Positions 5,292 through 5,684 of a stretch of DNA of 5,684 nucleotides are shown here, one piece after another. Both the position numbers and the translations under genes were made by a program. This stretch comes from an uncultured Bacilli bacterium (lineage in GTDB: Bacteria > Bacillota_I > Bacilli_A > ML615J-28 > CAG-313). The notes beneath the pieces were generated by a model, which saw nothing but the letters and a program-made list of their open reading frames with translations, did not search any database and had not been told where the DNA came from. How positions within the stretch are numbered: position 1 is the first letter of the stretch; every line of letters begins with the position of its first letter. The DNA lies in contig CAJGCS010000070.1 in assembly GCA_904501965.1 (NCBI GenBank), forward strand, positions 1 to 5,684. The letters run 5' to 3'.

Positions 5292-5684
5292 ATGAATAAT
5301 AACAAAGTAGTATTTATTGATTATGATGGAACGCTTTATAGTAGAAAAAATAATAAAATTTATGAAGAAGTATATACTCTTTTAGAAAAATGCAAAAATA
5401 ATAACATTGATGTGTTTTTATCTACGGGAAGAACAATGTTATATTTACAAAATGATCCACGTCTTCTTTCATTAATAAAAGGTGTAATAGGTGCTAATGG
5501 TACATTTATAAAACTCGAAAACAAATATTTATATAATAATTTCATAAATAAAGAAGAAGTATATAAATTTTTTGATTATACAAAGGAACATAATTTATCA
5601 ATAACATGTTTTGGGAAAAATGTTGCATATGTTAGATTTCTTGATCAAAACCAATATGAGGGATTTAAATATTATAATCCAATG
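5292..5684 (+). CDS. HAD-superfamily (Cof-type) hydrolase, N-terminal part (3' truncated by window)
   Basis: The first 131 residues of a gene run off the window. HAD motif I is FIDYDGTLY, with nucleophile D10 and acid/base D12. Motif II is FLSTGRT (T45, followed by G46 and R47). IGANGTFI (66-73) is the segment typical of Cof-type (HAD IIB) phosphatases before their large cap domain. These enzymes remove phosphate from sugar phosphates, nucleotides or cofactors in the cytosol, using Mg2+ and an aspartyl-phosphate intermediate. The substrate cannot be told from sequence. Motifs III and IV (Lys and the acidic pair) should lie beyond the window. The gene diverges from rnj and has its own promoter; no functional link with rnj is evident. 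Family assignment is firm; the Cof subgroup is likely. Confidence 0.88.
   Translation, partial: MNNNKVVFIDYDGTLYSRKNNKIYEEVYTLLEKCKNNNIDVFLSTGRTMLYLQNDPRLLSLIKGVIGANGTFIKLENKYLYNNFINKEEVYKFFDYTKEHNLSITCFGKNVAYVRFLDQNQYEGFKYYNPM

Noticed and set aside
5360..5545. Antisense open frame inside the HAD/Cof gene
   Set aside because: The + strand frame has clear HAD motifs, a promoter and a ribosome binding site; the antisense frame has none.
1..5684. Mobile element, CRISPR array, tRNA/rRNA or defence system
   Set aside because: No spaced repeats, transposase or recombinase motifs, or tRNA-like cloverleaf were seen; every long open frame is a housekeeping gene.

Overview
The window looks like chromosomal DNA from a very AT-rich, low-GC Gram-positive bacterium (Firmicutes/Bacilli or a Tenericutes-like relative). 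The reasons are strong AGGAGG-type ribosome binding sites, extended -10 promoters (TGnTAtAAT), an RNase J gene, and heavy use of A/T-ending codons. All four visible stop codons are TAA. The eight Trp codons of trkH are all TGG and no TGA occurs in frame, so nothing suggests the Mycoplasma/Spiroplasma code with TGA read as Trp. The exact taxon cannot be fixed from this piece.

Layout, left to right. Bases 1-227 are the 3' end of tuf (EF-Tu) on the + strand, closed by a strong intrinsic terminator (242-271). An AT-rich gap to 542 holds two candidate promoters; between them lies a stretch that might form a weakly structured leader RNA. The + strand trkA-trkH operon (543-1898 and 1905-3419) encodes a two-part Trk potassium uptake system: a cytosolic nucleotide-sensing ring protein and the membrane channel subunit. 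A compact bidirectional terminator (3418-3446) separates it from the convergent - strand gene rnj (3445-5142), an RNase J with an intact metal centre. The 149-base gap 5143-5291 is a divergent promoter region. It drives rnj leftwards and a HAD/Cof-type phosphatase gene rightwards (5292 to the window edge, truncated).

The genes are housekeeping: translation, K+ homeostasis, RNA decay, and a small-molecule phosphatase. I see no mobile element, CRISPR array, RNA gene or defence system, and no convincing new multi-gene system. The most unusual spot is the rnj translation start. Its only plausible start is a GTG directly after an in-frame TAA, and the only good Shine-Dalgarno sequence lies 29 bases upstream. 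A perfect 6-bp inverted repeat sits between them and could fold to bring the two closer, which suggests structure-dependent translation or autoregulation of RNase J. Secondary points are unusual residues in otherwise conserved RNase J motifs, the possible trkA leader, and an 18-bp exact repeat joining the two halves of trkA.
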